From Gulosibacter chungangensis (GTDB lineage: Bacteria; Actinomycetota; Actinomycetes; Actinomycetales; Microbacteriaceae), in contig NZ_WBKB01000003.1 of assembly GCF_008831155.1 (NCBI RefSeq), positions 62,001 through 126,000 of the forward strand: a stretch of 64,000 nucleotides of DNA. Direction: 5' to 3'. Below the pieces are notes generated by a model. That model had not been told where the DNA came from. It did no database searches and worked only from the letters and a program-made list of their open reading frames with translations. Both the position numbers and the translations under genes were made by a program. Each line of letters starts with the position of its first letter. The stretch's first letter is position 1. This document shows, in pieces, positions 1-8,665 of the stretch.

Positions 1-48
1 CGCGAACGCAGCCTGCCGAGAGTTGCACCTGAAACAATGGCGGTGTGA
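1..48 (+). CDS. 3' end of an upstream gene (partial)
   Basis: The first 48 bases read as one open frame of 15 codons ending in TGA at 46-48. The next gene starts with GTG at 45, so stop and start overlap as GTGA, the usual sign of translational coupling in an operon. Actinobacteria often carry two CNNM/HlyC-type genes in tandem, so this could be the C-terminus of a paralogue of the next gene. The visible residues are too few to show any family, so the identity is inference. Confidence 0.5.
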   Translation, partial: RERSLPRVAPETMAV

Positions 49-1403
49 GCGTCTTCCTGGATCTTTTGCTGGTTCTGCTATTTGTGCTGATCGGTGGGAT
101 TTTTGCGGCGACGGAGATGGCACTGGTCTCACTGCGCGAATCGCAGATTCGCAAGTTCGAGCGCGGCGGCAAGTCCGCCCGCACGGTTGCGCGTCTGGCG
201 AAGGACTCCGGGCGCTTTCTCTCCGCGGTGCAGATAGGCGTCACCTTCGCCGGCTTTCTGTCTTCGGCCTTTGGTGCATCCACCATCGCCCCACAGCTCA
301 CCCCTGTGCTGGCCGACTGGGGTCTGTCTGAGAGCGCCGCGAACGGGGTCGCCCTGGTCGCGATCACGCTGCTGATTTCGTATTTGAGCTTGGTGCTCGG
401 GGAACTCGTGCCCAAGCGTATTGCGATGCAGAAGGCCGCCGGTGTGAGCCTCGCAGTTGCGCCTTCGCTCAATATTTTCGCCAAGCTCATGACGCCGTTG
501 ATTTGGGTGGTGAACTCCTCCTCGAATCTCTTATTGCAACTGTTCGGCTTCGACCCAAACGCCCGTAATGAAGAACTCTCGGATGAGGAAGTGCGCGATA
601 TCGTCACCTCGCACGAGGGATTCGCCGATGAGCAACGGAAACTCGTGGCGGATGTCTTCGACGCCAATGAAATGCTGGTGGTCGAGGTGATGCGACATCG
701 CAGTGACATCGTCGCGTTCGAATCCACAAACACGGTCACCGAGGTGGCTGAGGGCGTCGTCAACCAGCCCTATTCTCGCTATCCGGTGTTTGAAACGGAT
801 ATCGATAACATCATCGGCTTTGTGCACGTCCGCGATATTTTGCAGCATGCGGCTTCGGGGCACGGTGACAATTTGGTCGCTTCGGTGCTTCGGAAGATCG
901 CGTATTTTCCGGCGAGTGTGCGGGTGCCGGATGCGATGCGGCAACTTCGCGCGACCAGCACCCACATCGCGGTGGTCGTGGATGAATACGGCGGCACTGA
1001 CGGCATCGTCACCCTCGAGGATCTCCTGGAGGAGCTCGTCGGTGAGATTTGGGATGAGTACGACGTTGCCGAACAGCGCAAGAATCTGCGTCTGCACGAG
1101 AGCCGTTCCTTCCCCGGCTCCATCAACCTCGAAGACTTCGCCGACGCCACCGGGATTCACCTCAGCGAGGGTCCCTATGAGACTGTCGCCGGGTGGATGC
1201 TCGCCCAGCTCGGCCGTATCGCTCGCCCCGGCGATGTGGTGGTGATTCACCCGGATCAGACTGAGGACGGGGAGGACGACCTCAGCCTTAACGGGATTCG
1301 CTATCAACTCGAGGTCGCGCAACTGCAAGGCAACCGCATCACCGCGGTGCAGCTGCGGAAAACCGCACCGGCGCAGAACGGCAACACCGTCGAGAACCAC
1401 TAG
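45..1403 (+). CDS. CNNM/HlyC-CorC family membrane protein with CBS pair
   Basis: A 452-residue member of the hemolysin C / CorC / CNNM family. The layout seen is an N-terminal DUF21 membrane domain (about residues 1-190, with hydrophobic segments at the extreme N-terminus and near 65-85, 95-120 and 145-165), a CBS pair (about 200-325, including VDEYGGTDGIVTLEDLLEEL near 310-330) and a CorC_HlyC C-terminal domain (about 350-435). The family is linked to Mg2+/Co2+ transport or resistance; older 'hemolysin' labels are not a proven role here. It starts with GTG overlapping the stop of the preceding frame, and a strong hairpin follows its stop. Length is normal for the family. The transported ion cannot be told from sequence. 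Confidence 0.88.
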   Translation: MSVFLDLLLVLLFVLIGGIFAATEMALVSLRESQIRKFERGGKSARTVARLAKDSGRFLSAVQIGVTFAGFLSSAFGASTIAPQLTPVLADWGLSESAANGVALVAITLLISYLSLVLGELVPKRIAMQKAAGVSLAVAPSLNIFAKLMTPLIWVVNSSSNLLLQLFGFDPNARNEELSDEEVRDIVTSHEGFADEQRKLVADVFDANEMLVVEVMRHRSDIVAFESTNTVTEVAEGVVNQPYSRYPVFETDIDNIIGFVHVRDILQHAASGHGDNLVASVLRKIAYFPASVRVPDAMRQLRATSTHIAVVVDEYGGTDGIVTLEDLLEELVGEIWDEYDVAEQRKNLRLHESRSFPGSINLEDFADATGIHLSEGPYETVAGWMLAQLGRIARPGDVVVIHPDQTEDGEDDLSLNGIRYQLEVAQLQGNRITAVQLRKTAPAQNGNTVENH

Positions 1404-1415
1404 CTGGAGGTATTC

Positions 1416-1456
1416 GCAGCGAGGCCCGCACCTAATATCGGTGCGGGCCTCGCTGC
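1416..1456. terminator. bidirectional hairpin terminator
   Basis: Perfect 17-bp inverted repeat (arms 1416-1432 and 1440-1456, loop TAATATC) in the gap between two convergent genes. There is no clear T-run, but the position and very strong GC-rich stem fit a shared terminator for the CNNM gene and ddh. Confidence 0.75.
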
Positions 1457-1496
1457 GGGTAGAGCCGTGGGTAACGACCGTGGGTGAAACTCCGGC

Positions 1497-2456
1497 CTAG
1501 AGGTCTTGCGCGATGAGGTCTTCCAGCGACTTCGTGGACAGCAGATACGGCGGTACCTCGAGGACGGTGAATGCGCCGGTCTTGCCCTCCGCCTTGAGGC
1601 GTGCCGCAGCGCGACCGTAGGCAACGAGCACGGCTGCGGTGAAGTCCGGATTCGACTCGAGGTCGAGGGCGAATTCCACGGTGCTCTTGGTCTTGCCGAG
1701 CGTGCCCGAGGTAATCACTCGGCCACCGTGCGGCAGGCCCTGGTGATCCCGCAGGAACTCTTCTTCCGAAATGAAGTGCACCTCGGTCTGGTAGCCCACG
1801 AAGTAGTCGGGCATGTTCACGATGGTGTCGGTGATGCGGTCATGATCCGCCTCGTCGGCGACGATCCAGCACTGGCGCAGGTGCGCATCCTTACCGTCGA
1901 TGTCCGCACCGTTACCGGCCTTTGCCGCTGCGATCGCATCCTCGCGGGGGATCGTGTACTGCACGCCATACTTGACGCCCTCCACCCCGCGGATGGCGTT
2001 CGAGTGACCCTGCGAGAGGCCGCGGCCCCAGAAAGTGTTCTGCTGCGGTTCGGGGAAGACAGCTGCGCCGAGGACGCGGTTGAGCGAGAACAGGCCTGGG
2101 TCCCAGCCGGTGGCGATGATCGCGACATTACCCGCTTCGCCAGCTACCGCATTCATCGTCGCGTAGTGGTGGGGGAGCTGTTTGTGGTTGTCGTAGGTGT
2201 CAACCGTGGTGAAGTGCTTTGCGAAGTCCGGTGCCTGCTCGGGGATGTCGGTGGCGCTGCCGAGGCAGAGGTAGAGCACGTCGATCTGGTCGGCATAGTC
2301 GTTAATCGAGTCGACCGGGTAGACCGGAGTATCGGTGTCGAGTTCGCTGCGTCGCGAGAAGATACCGAACAGCTCGAGATCGGGCTGGGCCTTGATGAGC
2401 GTTTCGGCGCTGCGACCGAGGTTGCCGTAGCCGACGATTGCGGTAGTGATTGTCAT
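1497..2456 (-). CDS. ddh: meso-diaminopimelate D-dehydrogenase
   Basis: A 319-residue NADPH-dependent meso-diaminopimelate dehydrogenase. It makes meso-DAP in one step from tetrahydrodipicolinate and ammonia, for lysine and for peptidoglycan. The N-terminal Rossmann motif GYGNLG lies at residues 9-14. Conserved blocks GSATDIPEQAP (about 66-76), TVDTYDNH (84-91) and GWDPG (117-121) match the Corynebacterium glutamicum enzyme closely from memory, as do the length and the C-terminal block FTVLEVPPYLLS. It stands alone between convergent and same-strand neighbours. The window also holds dapD (25838-26782), so this organism appears to have both the dehydrogenase and the succinylase route. Confidence 0.95.
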   Translation of the reverse strand: MTITTAIVGYGNLGRSAETLIKAQPDLELFGIFSRRSELDTDTPVYPVDSINDYADQIDVLYLCLGSATDIPEQAPDFAKHFTTVDTYDNHKQLPHHYATMNAVAGEAGNVAIIATGWDPGLFSLNRVLGAAVFPEPQQNTFWGRGLSQGHSNAIRGVEGVKYGVQYTIPREDAIAAAKAGNGADIDGKDAHLRQCWIVADEADHDRITDTIVNMPDYFVGYQTEVHFISEEEFLRDHQGLPHGGRVITSGTLGKTKSTVEFALDLESNPDFTAAVLVAYGRAAARLKAEGKTGAFTVLEVPPYLLSTKSLEDLIAQDL

Positions 2457-2537
2457 TGAGTCGAGACCACCTCTAGCTAGTGAATGATGCGACCAGCAAG
2501 GCTACCAGCAGTTGTCGTCTGGCCACCAGTAGTAGCG

Positions 2538-3527
2538 TTAGGGTTTTTGCTGCGACTTTGCTGAGCCCGCGTCATCCTGTGATTCCGCCGCCTTGTCCTT
2601 ACCATGCCCAAAGGGGAGCCAGTGCAGGATGAGCACGATTACGGATCCGATCACGAAACCTACGACCATCGAGCACAGCGTCTCCACCAGCCAGGCAAGG
2701 AAGGCGCCGACCCCGGCAAACGCGGCAACCGGTGCGGCCAGGGAATGGATGAGCTCGTAGGGCAGGTGCCAGCCGAGGGAATCGGCGCCGACCACGATCA
2801 GGTGGCCACCGACCCAGAGCATCGCGAATGTGCCGACGAAGGAAATCACGTCCATGACGTGCGGCATTGCGTTGACGAGCCCTTGCCCGAACCGCTTGGC
2901 GAACTGCGAGTCGCGCTGCATCAAGCCCAGGCCCACATCGTCAAGTTTCACCAAGAGTGCGACCGCTCCGTAGACCAGCGCGGTGATGCCAATCGCGACC
3001 ACGATGAGGATGATCACCCGGTTGATGAAGGGCTCATTGATGACCTCATTGAGGGAGATCACCATGATCTCCGCGCTCAGGATGAGGTCGGTGCGGATCG
3101 CGCCGCCGGTAATCTGCTTCTCATCCTTGGCGCTGCGCTTGGCGACCGGGGTCTCCTTCTCGGCGTGATGGCCGCGCAGCTTTTCCCACACTTTTTCCGC
3201 ACCCTCGAAACAGAGGAAGGCACCACCGAGCATCAGGATGGGCTGCAACAGCCAGGGGATGAACGCACTCAGTAGCAGTGCAACCGGCAGAATGATGCAG
3301 AGCTTATTGATGATCGAACCGCGCGCGATCTTCCAGATGATTGGCAGCTCGCGGGAGGGGTGGAGGCCATCCACATACTGCGGGGTTACCGCGGCATCGT
3401 CGATCACGACGCCCGCGGCCTTGCTCGATGCCTTCGCGGCTGCGGCCGCGACATCGTCAATGGATGCGGCTGCCGCACGCGCGAGTGCGGCAATGTCGTC
3501 GAGGAGGGCGACGAGTCCACCGGCCAT
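2538..3527 (-). CDS. DUF808 (YedI-like) inner membrane protein
   Basis: A 329-residue multi-pass membrane protein of the DUF808 family, of unknown function. The N-terminus MAGGLVALLDDIAALA and the blocks SRELPIIWKIARGSIINK and GGAFLCFEG are the family's hallmarks (E. coli YedI). About six hydrophobic segments follow. A longer frame exists to 3602, but the start at 3527 fits the family N-terminus and has AAAGGA 8 nt upstream. It is divergent from tpx with about 140 bp between the starts, so the gap probably holds both promoters. Confidence 0.9.
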   Translation of the reverse strand: MAGGLVALLDDIAALARAAAASIDDVAAAAAKASSKAAGVVIDDAAVTPQYVDGLHPSRELPIIWKIARGSIINKLCIILPVALLLSAFIPWLLQPILMLGGAFLCFEGAEKVWEKLRGHHAEKETPVAKRSAKDEKQITGGAIRTDLILSAEIMVISLNEVINEPFINRVIILIVVAIGITALVYGAVALLVKLDDVGLGLMQRDSQFAKRFGQGLVNAMPHVMDVISFVGTFAMLWVGGHLIVVGADSLGWHLPYELIHSLAAPVAAFAGVGAFLAWLVETLCSMVVGFVIGSVIVLILHWLPFGHGKDKAAESQDDAGSAKSQQKP

Positions 3528-3669
3528 ATAAGTGGTCCTTTCCAGAGATCGGACCAAGAATAGTGGCAATTGGTGACGGCTTTGGTCGGTAGTGGTTTGC
3601 ACAGTGGAATTGCCGCAGTCCGAAAGCGCGGTTCAGATTCACGCCAGAAATCGGTGCCAGGATGGTCGC

Positions 3670-4170
3670 ATGGCAAACATCACGCAAAATGGTAATCCAG
3701 TAACGACTTCCGGTGAACTTCCCGCCGTTGGCAGTATCGCCCCGAATTTCACGACGGTCGACAACTCCCTGGGCGAGGTCAACCTCGAGTCATTCCGCGG
3801 CAAGCGCGTCGTGCTGAATATCTTCCCGTCGATTGACACCGGCGTCTGCGCCAACTCGGTGCGACGTTTCAACGAACTTGCTGCTGGGCTGGAGAACACC
3901 GTTGTGGTGGGCATTTCCAAGGACCTTCCCTTCGCACTGGGCCGATTCTGCGGCGCTGAGGGCATCGAGAACGTCGTGACGACCTCGGCGTTCCGCTCTT
4001 CCTTCGGCGATGACTACGGCGTGATTCAAGAAAACGGCGCCCTTACAGGGCTGCTCGCACGCGCAATCGTCGTGCTCGATGAGGCGGGCAAGGTGCTCTA
4101 CACCGAGCAGGTGCCCGAGATCGGGCAGGAGCCGGACTACGACGCGGCGCTGGCCGCACTGAACGCGTAG
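3670..4170 (+). CDS. tpx: thiol peroxidase (Tpx, atypical 2-Cys peroxiredoxin)
   Basis: A 166-residue thiol peroxidase that reduces hydroperoxides, using thioredoxin-type electron donors in the cytoplasm. The peroxidatic cysteine is Cys60 in SIDTGVC and the resolving cysteine is Cys94 in GRFCGAEG, at the spacing typical of Tpx. The frame is open back to 3592, but the ATG at 3670 has AGGATG upstream and gives the normal length. It probably forms its own unit, divergent from the DUF808 gene and followed by dodecin after 44 bp. Confidence 0.95.
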   Translation: MANITQNGNPVTTSGELPAVGSIAPNFTTVDNSLGEVNLESFRGKRVVLNIFPSIDTGVCANSVRRFNELAAGLENTVVVGISKDLPFALGRFCGAEGIENVVTTSAFRSSFGDDYGVIQENGALTGLLARAIVVLDEAGKVLYTEQVPEIGQEPDYDAALAALNA

Positions 4171-4202
4171 CTGCTACCCAGGTGGTCTGAAGCGTGCGGG
4201 CT

Positions 4203-4208
4203 TAGCTT
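4203..4208 (+). promoter_or_regulatory. putative -10 element of a leaderless dodecin mRNA
   Basis: TAGCTT ends 6 nt before the ATG of the dodecin gene. A GAGG two bases before the ATG is too close to serve as a normal ribosome-binding site, so transcription probably starts at or next to the start codon. Confidence 0.45.
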
Positions 4209-4214
4209 GAGGCC

Positions 4215-4433
4215 ATGTCAAACCACACGTATCAAATCACTGAAGTAGTCGGATCTTCACCCGAGGGAACCGACGAAGCCATCCGCAACGGTCTGGCTCG
4301 GGTAGCGCAAACTGTACGCAATTTGGCGTGGTTCGAAGTGGTCTCCACTCGTGGCGTCGTTGACGAACAGGGCACGGTAGAACACTTCCAAGTCACCTTG
4401 CGCGTTGGGTTCCGAGTCGAGGACGCGGACTAA
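4215..4433 (+). CDS. dodecin family flavin-binding protein
   Basis: A 72-residue dodecin, a small protein that assembles into dodecamers and stores flavins or flavin-like compounds. The N-terminal block TYQITEVVGSSPEGTDEAI, the central helix and the strand with WFEVVSTRG (Trp39 is the residue that stacks on flavin in the family) are present. Length is typical. It follows tpx and precedes a convergent terminator hairpin. A link to oxidative stress is plausible from the neighbour but not shown. Confidence 0.93.
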   Translation: MSNHTYQITEVVGSSPEGTDEAIRNGLARVAQTVRNLAWFEVVSTRGVVDEQGTVEHFQVTLRVGFRVEDAD

Positions 4434-4475
4434 CCCGACGATGATGCCAGACCGCACCACAATTATTAACGATGG

Positions 4476-4510
4476 TTCAGGCCGGGCGAATTCACTTCGC
4501 CCGGCCTGAA
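4476..4510. terminator. bidirectional hairpin terminator
   Basis: Perfect 15-bp inverted repeat (arms 4476-4490 and 4496-4510, loop TTCAC) between the convergent dodecin and patatin-like genes. Confidence 0.75.
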
Positions 4511-4539
4511 TGTCTTGGGAGACATACCTCCAGCGAGGT

Positions 4540-5472
4540 TCAGAGCTCCAAGAACTCCTTCCACGCGGGCAACTCGTAGCGCGCCTGTAGAGCACCCAGT
4601 TCATAGGACTCGCGAAGTTTGCGGACATCCCGCTCGGAGTTCGAGACACCCATGTTTTCCGGAAGAAACAGGTATGCCTCGCCGCGGCGCTCGAGCTCGA
4701 AGAGCTCGGCCCGAGTCTGGTTGTAGCGATGGTGACGATGCATGATGCCGTTGACCACCGCGGGATACTTTCGAAAGATGCGCCGATAGAGCTGGTTCAT
4801 TGACTGCGGCGGCTTTACGTAGTCTCGACCCCTGGTCATGACGACGAAAAACTTGCGGTAACCGGCTGCACGCGCCGCATCGAGGGCGAAGCCACCGGTC
4901 GGGCCCAGTGCTCCGTCCACATAGGTCTTACCTCCGAGCGTCACCGGCGGCATGACTACGGGCAGCGAAGAGGATGCGCGCACTCGCACCATCAGATCGT
5001 GGAGTTCGGCCACGTCCTCGCGTCCCCAGTACTGCATCTTGCCGGTTTCCATTTCGAAGGCGCCCACCGCGAACTGGGTTGGGTTTGACTGATAGGTGTC
5101 CCAGTCGTAGGGGAGGGCGGCATTCGCGAGCCCCGCTTCCTCGTAGATATAGGGCGCGTTGAACAGCCCTTTACCCGCCATCCAGGTGCGCATATTCCCG
5201 AAGTTCGGGTCGGCCGCGAACTCCACGAAGGAGCGATAGGAACGCTGCTTGTCTCGCGAAAGATAATTCGCAGTATTGCTCGCACCGGCGGAGATTCCAC
5301 CCACCCAGTCAAAGCTGATTCCCTGATCGAGCAGCAGCGACACGACCGCCGAGGTGTAGCTCGCACGCATCCCGCCACCCTCGAAAATGAGCGCGGTATC
5401 GGTGACATGGGCGGTGGGGTTAGTGCTGTTACTGTCTCGGGTGGTCACGAAGCCATTGTCGCAGGTGAGCAT
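4540..5472 (-). CDS. patatin-like phospholipase family protein (YjjU type)
   Basis: About 310 residues. The patatin fold is recognised by the oxyanion motif EGGG (31-34), the nucleophile motif GISAG (59-63, Ser61) and the catalytic aspartate in VDGALG (Asp186), which form a Ser-Asp dyad. The C-terminal part with RRIFRKYPAVVNGIMHRH is typical of the YjjU subgroup of bacterial patatins. Substrate is unknown; lipid acyl hydrolysis is inferred. The frame opens at 5556, which would overlap the divergent gene at 5533. I chose the internal ATG at 5472, but no clear ribosome-binding site decides between them. Confidence 0.85.
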   Translation of the reverse strand: MLTCDNGFVTTRDSNSTNPTAHVTDTALIFEGGGMRASYTSAVVSLLLDQGISFDWVGGISAGASNTANYLSRDKQRSYRSFVEFAADPNFGNMRTWMAGKGLFNAPYIYEEAGLANAALPYDWDTYQSNPTQFAVGAFEMETGKMQYWGREDVAELHDLMVRVRASSSLPVVMPPVTLGGKTYVDGALGPTGGFALDAARAAGYRKFFVVMTRGRDYVKPPQSMNQLYRRIFRKYPAVVNGIMHRHHRYNQTRAELFELERRGEAYLFLPENMGVSNSERDVRKLRESYELGALQARYELPAWKEFLEL

Positions 5473-5532
5473 TGTCGCAAGCGAGTCAAACTCCTTGTAG
5501 AAATTCCCCGGCCAAGGAGTATCTTCATACCC

Positions 5533-6048
5533 ATGACTGTCGGCGAACACATCCATGCGCTCGTGGCTGAGTGCCGGGACCGACTGTTGGCAGCTGAAAT
5601 CCCCACCGAGGCAGTCGGGGCCTATGAGTCATCCCGACGGCGCTTCCTCTTCACTCGGGCAGAGCGGATCGTGCCGTTGACCCGCGCCTGGCGCCTCGGC
5701 ATCCTGCTGATCGATGAGGAAGGTCAGCTGCGTTCGGCCGGCGCAACCCTGCGTGCGCACCAACCGCCACCCATCCTCGGCTACGCTTCAGAATCCGCCC
5801 GCCATCGGGACGAATTACGACACGCGGCCATTCGCGGTGGCTTCGCCGAAGGTGAGACAGTCCACTACGACACCTACATAATTGACTGCGAAGTTGTACG
5901 TGCCGAAACTGGCCCTATTTCGTTACGCGATGGACGACCAGTTGTGAGGTGGCATCTCAATACCTCGCTGACCAGCGCAATTCCGCTGGAACAGTACCTC
6001 GAAGACCGTCTGGAACTGCTCATCCACCCGCCGCTCGGGGCAACTTAA
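5533..6048 (+). CDS. conserved hypothetical protein (short actinobacterial family)
   Basis: A 171-residue soluble protein of unknown function. The frame is open from 5407, but the ATG at 5533 has AAGGAG about 13 nt upstream, and the protein then begins with an amphipathic helix (MTVGEHIHALVAECRDRL). The central part, with ERIVPLTRAWRLGILLIDEEG, recalls short actinobacterial proteins that databases sometimes label 'glutaminase', but I see no glutaminase active-site motif and would not transfer that name. It is divergent from the patatin gene and is followed by another unknown gene on the same strand. Confidence 0.7.
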   Translation: MTVGEHIHALVAECRDRLLAAEIPTEAVGAYESSRRRFLFTRAERIVPLTRAWRLGILLIDEEGQLRSAGATLRAHQPPPILGYASESARHRDELRHAAIRGGFAEGETVHYDTYIIDCEVVRAETGPISLRDGRPVVRWHLNTSLTSAIPLEQYLEDRLELLIHPPLGAT

Positions 6049-6089
6049 GCAACACCTAGCGGATTGGGTAATGCGAATCCACGCGAATC

Positions 6090-6656
6090 GTGCCACCATA
6101 TATGGCCGTGCCTACTTCGACTGATGTGATTGCTCGCCAGGTTGCGCACCTCATGCGCGCTGGCGAAGAGCCCCGATGGATGCAGCCTGCCCGCTGTATT
6201 GAGTCAGAAGTCGACCTTGAAGACGATCGATTTGAAAACGACGAGGAGCCGGAAACGGAAAACCTCGACGCGCAATCGCGCATTGCACTGACCAAACTTG
6301 ACCCGCAAGACAAAGAATTCGAGCGGATCGTGCAGGAACAGCTCGACGGTGGTTCCTACCTCGGCTGCACCGGCTGCATGGCGGCCGGGCTTCGCAAGGC
6401 CCTCGACGTGCCAACCAGCGAAATCCTCGTGACGAACCAGCGACTGCTGGTTGTTGACGTGAACGGCGTAGACAAGATCGAACCCGAATGGTCCGCCGAA
6501 CGTGGCGATATTGTGCGCATCTGGAAGCGCTCACGGTTCCTCGAGCCGGGCCGTGTGGTGATCGCCTTTAAAGACCACTCGGTTCTCGCACTGCACGTCG
6601 GCCTCATTGGCGGCAAGTCTGCTTTCCGGCTCGTCGAGGCACTCGACACCGTGTAG
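6090..6656 (+). CDS. conserved hypothetical protein
   Basis: Up to 188 residues. An acidic stretch (about 45-65) separates a short N-terminal helix from a C-terminal domain rich in beta strands (about residues 90-188, with EILVTNQRLLVVDVNGVDKI and GRVVIAFKDHSVLALHV). This C-terminal pattern resembles bacterial PH-like domains, which is a guess. A CTGC motif sits near residue 92. There are three possible starts (GTG 6090, ATG 6102, GTG 6108) and none has a ribosome-binding site. It lies 41 bp after the previous unknown gene. Confidence 0.65.
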   Translation: MPPYMAVPTSTDVIARQVAHLMRAGEEPRWMQPARCIESEVDLEDDRFENDEEPETENLDAQSRIALTKLDPQDKEFERIVQEQLDGGSYLGCTGCMAAGLRKALDVPTSEILVTNQRLLVVDVNGVDKIEPEWSAERGDIVRIWKRSRFLEPGRVVIAFKDHSVLALHVGLIGGKSAFRLVEALDTV

Positions 6657-6727
6657 CCGCTTGGCTGCAAGCCTGGGCCGTGTGAGCGGTCCAACCCCAA
6701 TATTCCTCGAGCAGGTGGAGCAATACG

Positions 6728-8074
6728 GTGACCGCAGCATCTGAACAGACCCCGGTTCTTTCTCGCGCAGACCGGCTCGACCGGCTGAAGCCCAATAGGC
6801 AGCATATGAAGCTGCTGTGGGGTTCGGGCGTGGGGTGGGCGCTGGATGCGATGGATGTGGGGCTCATCTCCTTCGTCATCGCCGCGCTGACTTCGCAACA
6901 GTTTGCCACTGCCACCGAGGCCGGATGGATTGTTTCGGTCGGTTTTGTCGGCATGGCAATCGGCGCCTCGCTCGGTGGATTGGTTGCCGATAAGATCGGT
7001 CGCCGCCAGGTCTTCGCGCTAACACTGCTCATCTACGGCCTTGCAACCGGTGCCTCGGCACTGTCCGGGACAGTTGCCGTGCTGATTGTCTTCCGCTTCG
7101 TGGTCGGCCTCGGACTCGGCGCGGAACTGCCGGTCGCATCCACCCTCGTGAGTGAGTTTGCGCCGCGAAAGATTCGCGGACGGATGGTCGTGTGGCTCGA
7201 AGCGTTCTGGGCCGTTGGCTGGATCTGCGCCGCGCTGATCGGAACCTTCGTGGTGCCGGTGAGCGAGGCAGGCTGGCGGTGGGCCCTCGTCATCGGTGCG
7301 GTGCCCGCGATTTATGCGCTCGTGATCCGCATGGGTCTGCCAGAATCGGTGCGTTTCCTCGAGTCGAAGGGGAAAGTGGATGAAGCCGAGGCGGTGGTGC
7401 GACGCTTCGAGGCTGCCGGGACGGTGGATCTCACGGTCAAGCCGCAGCCCAAAGCCCAGCACTCCGCGGATGCGCCGTCGATTTGGTCTGCACCAATGCA
7501 CAAGCGCACCATCGGCCTGTGGATCGTCTGGTTCTGCATCAATCTCAGCTACTACGGTGCGTTTACTTGGATTCCGAGCCTCCTGGTCGAAGCTGGCTTC
7601 CCGCTCGTGAAATCCTTCCAATTCACGCTCATCATCACCTTGGCGCAGCTTCCCGGCTATGCGGTGGCTGCCTGGTTGATTGAGGTCTGGGGTCGACGGG
7701 GGACGCTGGCTGCATTCCTCGCCGGATCGGCAGGAGCCGCGGCGCTCTACGGATACTCGGGCATCGCGGGTGCGGAATGGCTGATTATTGTCGCCGGCTG
7801 CCTGCTGTCCTTCTTCAATCTCGGGGCCTGGGGTGCTCTGTATGCCATCGGCCCGGAGCTGTACCCCACCAATATTCGTGGCACGGGTGCCGGAGCGGCA
7901 GCGGGCTTTGGTCGCATCGCCTCGATCATCGCGCCCCTGCTTGTGCCGATGCTGCTGGTCGCCGGTGGCGGCACCACGGTGCTCGTCTTCACCGTCTTTG
8001 CGATCGCCTTCGCTATTGCCGCCGGGGCCGCGTTCCTGCTGCCAGAGCAAAAGGGCAAGGCGCTCGCAGACTAA
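6728..8074 (+). CDS. MFS transporter, metabolite:H+ symporter (NiaP/AAHS-like)
   Basis: A 448-residue major facilitator with twelve hydrophobic segments. The first helix carries GWALDAMDVGLISFVI, the Asp-bearing motif of the metabolite-proton symporter group that includes niacin and aromatic-acid carriers. The loop 2-3 signature is GGLVADKIGRRQV (about 80-92), with RFVVGLGLGAELPVA near 120. The GTG start has GGTGGAG about 7 nt upstream. The Rieske-protein gene follows about 75 bp later. The substrate cannot be told; niacin/nicotinamide-type and aromatic acids are the leading options from subfamily resemblance. Confidence 0.85.
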   Translation: MTAASEQTPVLSRADRLDRLKPNRQHMKLLWGSGVGWALDAMDVGLISFVIAALTSQQFATATEAGWIVSVGFVGMAIGASLGGLVADKIGRRQVFALTLLIYGLATGASALSGTVAVLIVFRFVVGLGLGAELPVASTLVSEFAPRKIRGRMVVWLEAFWAVGWICAALIGTFVVPVSEAGWRWALVIGAVPAIYALVIRMGLPESVRFLESKGKVDEAEAVVRRFEAAGTVDLTVKPQPKAQHSADAPSIWSAPMHKRTIGLWIVWFCINLSYYGAFTWIPSLLVEAGFPLVKSFQFTLIITLAQLPGYAVAAWLIEVWGRRGTLAAFLAGSAGAAALYGYSGIAGAEWLIIVAGCLLSFFNLGAWGALYAIGPELYPTNIRGTGAGAAAGFGRIASIIAPLLVPMLLVAGGGTTVLVFTVFAIAFAIAAGAAFLLPEQKGKALAD

Positions 8075-8147
8075 ACTGGCGAGGACTCGCTCTCGGTGTG
8101 CCAAATATCCAGCCGCGAATGCTGAGTCATGAGCACGGAGCGTGATG

Positions 8148-8633
8148 ATGATTGAACGATTGCCCTCGGAGACCTTTCATAGACAGCAAGCGGAAGCCCT
8201 AGCGAGCCCTGCTACCGCGCCAACCACCTCGCGTCGCGCGTTCATCCGTAATACCGCACTCGTGGGTGGCGGCACCGCTGCGGCACTGCTGCTGAGCGCC
8301 TGCACCGGCGATGGGGAGTCCGCCGAAACCGCGAGCGAACCGAGTGAACCGATCAATTTCCCAGCCGCGGAAGTGCCGGTGGGTGGTGGCGTGGTGCTCA
8401 CCAAACATGAAGTTGTCGTTACCCAGCCTGAGGCGGGTAACTATCTCGCCTTCAGTGCGATCTGCACGCACAAGGGCTGTGTGCTCACGAGCGTTGAGGA
8501 ACGCGGCGCCTATTGCGGCTGCCATTCGAGCTACTTTGACATCACCACTGGGATGCCCGTGGCCGGCCCCGCGCAGGCCCCGCTGCCGAGTATTCCGGTG
8601 ACAGTTTCCGCAGACACACTGATCATCGGCTAA
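8148..8633 (+). CDS. Rieske [2Fe-2S] protein with Tat signal and lipobox
   Basis: A 161-residue exported Rieske protein. A twin-arginine motif SRRAFIRN (about 28-35) precedes a hydrophobic stretch ending in the lipobox LLSAC (Cys52), so it is probably a Tat-exported lipoprotein. The cluster ligands are visible as CTHKGC (Cys107, His109) and CGCH (Cys123, His126). Cys111 and Cys125 could form the disulfide known from bc1-type Rieske proteins. Several starts are stacked (GTG 8142, ATG 8145, ATG 8148); GGAG upstream suits 8148 best. There are no cytochrome or oxygenase partners next to it, so its redox partner is unknown. Confidence 0.9.
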   Translation: MIERLPSETFHRQQAEALASPATAPTTSRRAFIRNTALVGGGTAAALLLSACTGDGESAETASEPSEPINFPAAEVPVGGGVVLTKHEVVVTQPEAGNYLAFSAICTHKGCVLTSVEERGAYCGCHSSYFDITTGMPVAGPAQAPLPSIPVTVSADTLIIG

Positions 8634-8652
8634 TTCCGTTGTCGCATGCGCA

Positions 8653-8658
8653 TAGACT
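8653..8658 (+). promoter_or_regulatory. putative -10 element of a leaderless malQ mRNA
   Basis: TAGACT lies exactly 7 nt before the GTG at 8666, and no Shine-Dalgarno is visible. This supports GTG 8666 as the malQ start rather than the TTG at 8639. Confidence 0.5.
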
Positions 8659-8665
8659 CAACGAT

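Noticed and set aside
1506-2459. 317-codon open frame opposite ddh
   Set aside because: It is an almost exact mirror of ddh, which matches a known enzyme over its full length. No start signal or domain supports the antisense frame.
5407-5532. Upstream extension of the gene at 5533
   Set aside because: The 42 extra codons would lie antisense inside the patatin-like gene, and the ATG at 5533 has a better placed ribosome-binding site.
7019-8104. 361-codon minus-strand frame opposite the MFS transporter
   Set aside because: Charged, low-complexity translation complementary to membrane helices; no family resemblance.
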